From positions 401,548 to 465,547 of the forward strand of contig NZ_JBNPXI010000001.1 of assembly GCF_050433385.1 (NCBI RefSeq): 64,000 nucleotides of DNA. The letters are read 5' to 3'. Of this stretch, positions 61,613 to 64,000 are shown piece by piece; positions within the stretch are counted from its first letter, which is position 1, and each line of letters opens with the position of its first letter. The translations under genes were made by a program, and so were the position numbers. This DNA is from Brassicibacter mesophilus (GTDB taxonomy: Bacteria > Bacillota > Clostridia > Tissierellales > Proteiniboraceae). The notes under the pieces were generated by a model. That model made no database searches. It was not told where the DNA came from and saw only the letters and a program-made list of their open reading frames with translations.

Positions 61613-63103
61613 TTAGCAACCTATAAACGACTTCTTTTCTTCTTTGCAAATCCTCATAATTGTATCCTTACCAGTAACCACTGCCACTGGCAGTCCGCCA
61701 GGTGGCTGCAGCCATTGACCGGTTAAAAATATATTATTCAAGCCCTTAACTCTTCCTGTATGAGACATAGACTTTCCTTTAACTGTAGGCAAAAAAGCCA
61801 TGAATGCACCTCTATATGCATTGCAATACCGCTCATAGGTTTTAGGTGTAGCAACATCCAATACTTTCAGCTTTTTCTTCATAGCTGGGAATCTTTCTTC
61901 GATTGAGTCAAGCACCGCTTTTCCAATCCTTGCTTTTTCCTGTTTATAGGATCTGGAGTCTTTAGCTAAAGCATTCCACGCATCATAGTCCTGATGAAAT
62001 TGGTTTATACTACAGGTGATAAGAGTATGGCCATTAGGAGCAAAATTTGATTCATGACTATAGTGTACTATTGTTAAACGGTTTATAGTTCTTTTATGGA
62101 TATCAAAGGGCTCAATAGGAAAAGATAGGCTTCGAGGAATAGTATCCATTGTATCTTCATATCCTAGTGCTACAAAAACTTGTGAAGCCAACGGATAGTC
62201 CTTATAATTTCTATATCGCTTTTCAAAATCACGATCAGAATATTTTCCTTTTAGCAACCACTCATAAAGCACCTTTGCATCACATGCCGTAATAAAATAA
62301 TCAGCTTCAAAGGTTTTTCCATTATGACATATAACTTGCTTCACTTTTTTTTGCTCTATTGATAGTTCAAGAGCTTCACATGGTGCTTCAATAATTCCTC
62401 CTAAATCCAAATAACGTTCCACCATTCGTAAAGCTAAGGCTTTGGAACCACCATATGGAATAGAAGCTTGACCTTTAGCAAAACCAGCAAGAGCAAAGAA
62501 AATTGATGAAGCACTATAGCCTTCAGGCAAAAAAGAAGCTAGAACTTCTCTTAGTGCTGGATGCTTAAATGTTTTAGCATACTCTTTCAGACTGATCTTA
62601 CCATATTTCTGCATAATCATACCTGCAGCCTTCATTGAGCTCATAGCCTTAATTTTTTCTGTAAACGTCATCAAGTCCGTAGGTTTTTCAACTGGTAATT
62701 CAAAAGATTGTATCTGCTCAATGTTATGACATAAGTTTAAAATAGCATCTTTGTCTTTCGGAGATAACTCTAGCCAACTAGATTTCAATTGCTCAAGATC
62801 ACGATAAAGATGTACCGTACCGCTCTCATGCTCAAAAGATAAAAAGCTTTTTGGATGAAAAATTTCAATCCCATCTAAAGCGCCCACAGTAACCCAAAGA
62901 TCGTGAGTAGGAGTTCCTTCTTTCGTTCCAACAAGCCAATGTATACAGCCATCTATGTGATAGCCTTGACGATCCCATCCAATACATTGCCCCCCTAAGC
63001 TAGGATTTTTTTCTAATATAATACTTTCAAAACCATTTTTTTGAGCAAAGATGCCTGCACTTAACCCTGCAATGCCTCCACCAATGATAACAATCTTTTT
63101 CAT
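61613..63103 (-). CDS. Phytoene-desaturase-like FAD-dependent oxidoreductase
   Basis: Flavoprotein of 496 residues in the CrtI/retinol saturase group. The dinucleotide-binding loop is VIIGGGIAGLSAGIFAQKNG at 4-23, followed by the FAD-contacting LEKNPSLGGQC. The C-terminal FAD motif is GLNNIFLTGQWLQPPGGLP near 455-473, and HTLITCSINQ precedes it. No carotenoid gene (phytoene synthase) lies nearby, so a desaturase role is not implied. Its start overlaps the stop of the TetR gene as TAATG, with AAGGAGGAGC in front, so both are controlled together. Confidence 0.87.
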   Translation of the reverse strand: MKKIVIIGGGIAGLSAGIFAQKNGFESIILEKNPSLGGQCIGWDRQGYHIDGCIHWLVGTKEGTPTHDLWVTVGALDGIEIFHPKSFLSFEHESGTVHLYRDLEQLKSSWLELSPKDKDAILNLCHNIEQIQSFELPVEKPTDLMTFTEKIKAMSSMKAAGMIMQKYGKISLKEYAKTFKHPALREVLASFLPEGYSASSIFFALAGFAKGQASIPYGGSKALALRMVERYLDLGGIIEAPCEALELSIEQKKVKQVICHNGKTFEADYFITACDAKVLYEWLLKGKYSDRDFEKRYRNYKDYPLASQVFVALGYEDTMDTIPRSLSFPIEPFDIHKRTINRLTIVHYSHESNFAPNGHTLITCSINQFHQDYDAWNALAKDSRSYKQEKARIGKAVLDSIEERFPAMKKKLKVLDVATPKTYERYCNAYRGAFMAFLPTVKGKSMSHTGRVKGLNNIFLTGQWLQPPGGLPVAVVTGKDTIMRICKEEKKSFIGC

Positions 63104-63681
63104 TATTTTTGCTCCTCCTTTCTTCTTATACTCTGAGCAAGCAAAAGTTCTTCTCCAACTTCTAAAAGCAACTGTTCAGCATCCTGATTATTAAGCCATG
63201 ATGGTAAATATCCGTTAGCTACCATAGTTGAGAGACCAATTTGAAAAATTCGCATTTTCAAAAAAATACGCTTCCGTTCACTAATTGTCCATTCTTTCAT
63301 TGATTCATCAGTTTCAAGTGCTTCAACCATAGCATTTTCTACTGCTTCATATTTGGTCATATATGGATTTCCTTTCATGACTAGCTCACGAAAAAAGATA
63401 GGGTACTCTCTAGCAAAGGCTAGGCTTGCTTTTCCCATACTCTCAAATAAATTACTCCCTTTTTCCTTAGCAAGAAATTCATATGAAACAGCAAAAACAT
63501 GTTCCACTACAGCTGTAATCAATTCATCAATTGTTTCAAAGTTCACATAAATAGGCGCAACGGAACAGCCAAGTCTTTTCGCTACACTACGGGCAGTAAT
63601 ACCAGAGAAGCCTTTTTCTTTACCAATTTCAAAAGCTGCATCTACAATATCTTCTTTGCTAAACTTAACTTTTGGCGACAT
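63103..63681 (-). CDS. TetR/AcrR-family transcriptional regulator
   Basis: Repressor of 192 residues. The N-terminal helix-turn-helix is ITARSVAKRLGCSVAPIYVNFETIDELI at about 24-51; the remaining helices form the ligand-binding and dimer domain (EYPIFFRELVMKGNPYM). ATGGAGG lies before the ATG. It is the first gene of a two-gene unit with the oxidoreductase and very likely controls it through the palindrome about 28 bases upstream. Confidence 0.9.
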   Translation of the reverse strand: MSPKVKFSKEDIVDAAFEIGKEKGFSGITARSVAKRLGCSVAPIYVNFETIDELITAVVEHVFAVSYEFLAKEKGSNLFESMGKASLAFAREYPIFFRELVMKGNPYMTKYEAVENAMVEALETDESMKEWTISERKRIFLKMRIFQIGLSTMVANGYLPSWLNNQDAEQLLLEVGEELLLAQSIRRKEEQK

Positions 63682-63708
63682 AAAAAACCTCCATTAAATT
63701 ACTTAAGT

Positions 63709-63728
63709 TATATAACATATGTTATATA
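63709..63728. promoter_or_regulatory. Palindromic operator upstream of the TetR gene
   Basis: Perfect 20-base palindrome with half-site TATATAACAT centred on CATATG. Position just upstream of the TetR start, and dyad symmetry, suit a TetR dimer site for autoregulation. AT-rich surroundings also contain -10-like sequence. Confidence 0.65.
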
Positions 63729-63877
63729 TTATACTATGCAAAAATAATTTATATGTCAAGAAAAAAATTTTGCTTAAATAATTACTTAATCACCCTATAT
63801 AGTTAAATTATTTTCGTTCTTAAGTAAGCGATCAATAATTGATGTATTGGATCAATTACTAATGAGGTGTATGATTT

Positions 63878-63907
63878 AATGGAGATGATCATATGATCGT
63901 CTCCATT
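63878..63907. repeat. Thirty-base imperfect palindrome
   Basis: AATGGAGATGATCAT and its near-complement (14 of 15 pairs) meet without a loop at CATATG, ten bases beyond the stop of the transposase-like tail. It might be an element end or a transcription stop. The stretch 63750-63877 shows nothing else. Confidence 0.55.
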
Positions 63908-63916
63908 AGCTTGATT

Positions 63917-64000
63917 TTAGTCTGCTTTGCATGTTTTTTGAATTAATGAATCCCATGGTAGCATAAGATCCAGTACTTTCGGATTAGTCTTAAAATTGGA
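63917..64000 (-). CDS. C-terminal end of an IS66-type transposase (cut by window edge)
   Basis: The minus strand enters at the right edge with an open frame ending at TAA 63919-63917. Its 27 residues, TNPKVLDLMLPWDSLIQKTC and a short tail, resemble the LLPW-containing C-terminus of IS66-family TnpC transposases. Only the tail is visible, so family and completeness are uncertain. Confidence 0.5.
   Translation of the reverse strand, partial: SNFKTNPKVLDLMLPWDSLIQKTCKAD

Noticed and set aside
61390..61626. A 78-codon plus-strand open frame upstream of the transglutaminase-like gene
   Set aside because: No ribosome binding site, composition typical of AT-rich spacer, and it lies in the promoter region of minus-strand genes.

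Overview
The window is chromosomal DNA from a low-GC, Gram-positive anaerobe, most likely a member of the Clostridia (Peptostreptococcales/Tissierellales-like). This rests on strongly AT-rich non-coding DNA, purine-rich GGAGG-type ribosome binding sites in front of nearly every gene, frequent GTG and TTG starts, compact operons closed by strong hairpin terminators, families typical of Clostridia (DUF1540, DUF1292, DUF378, HisZ with short HisG), and a selenocysteine-containing peroxiredoxin. No genus is assigned.

Layout. 1-6000: housekeeping genes on the minus strand for phospholipid synthesis (pssA), rRNA and tRNA modification (RsuA-like, RsmF-like, TrmB), a radical SAM protein and small conserved proteins. 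6085-13666: a complete-looking minus-strand histidine operon hisZ-G-D-C-B-H-A-F-IE with a near-consensus promoter at its head; hisB appears to start at CTG. 13889-17987: a LytS/LytTR two-component system beside a CstA-family transporter. 18100-28050: foldase, HAD phosphatase, the selenoprotein peroxiredoxin, RecX, two peptidases, MnmA, and a PadR/MFS pair. 28177-29487: a PTS-EIIC-like permease whose leader is a tandem glycine riboswitch with an intrinsic terminator. 29615-31168: an isolated holin-like/endolysin pair. 31359-36110: D-serine and L-serine deaminases and an ATP-type PEP carboxykinase, which together would feed serine carbon into pyruvate and PEP. 36197-46264: a divergent dUTPase-like protein, transporters, a lipoprotein, and an FtsX-type ABC transporter with its own two-component system.

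46500-53160 is the accessory part. It holds a secreted protein of unknown role, decayed gene pieces (an L,D-transpeptidase lacking its catalytic motif, a possible hydrolase tail), a phosphotriesterase-family enzyme, several inverted repeats, a lone BtrH-type protein, and a SelO pseudokinase whose base composition is richer in GC than its surroundings. 53162-64000 carries an ECF sigma/anti-sigma pair, YbaK, a long ArsR regulator beside an ABC-2 exporter, an AraC/transglutaminase pair, a TetR/flavin oxidoreductase pair with a palindromic operator, and at the right edge the tail of what looks like an IS66-type transposase.

The strongest observations are the in-frame TGA (Sec) in the peroxiredoxin with a bacterial SECIS-like hairpin directly downstream, the apparent CTG start of hisB, and a glycine riboswitch governing a transporter family normally labelled as a sugar permease. 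No CRISPR array, rRNA or tRNA gene was seen.
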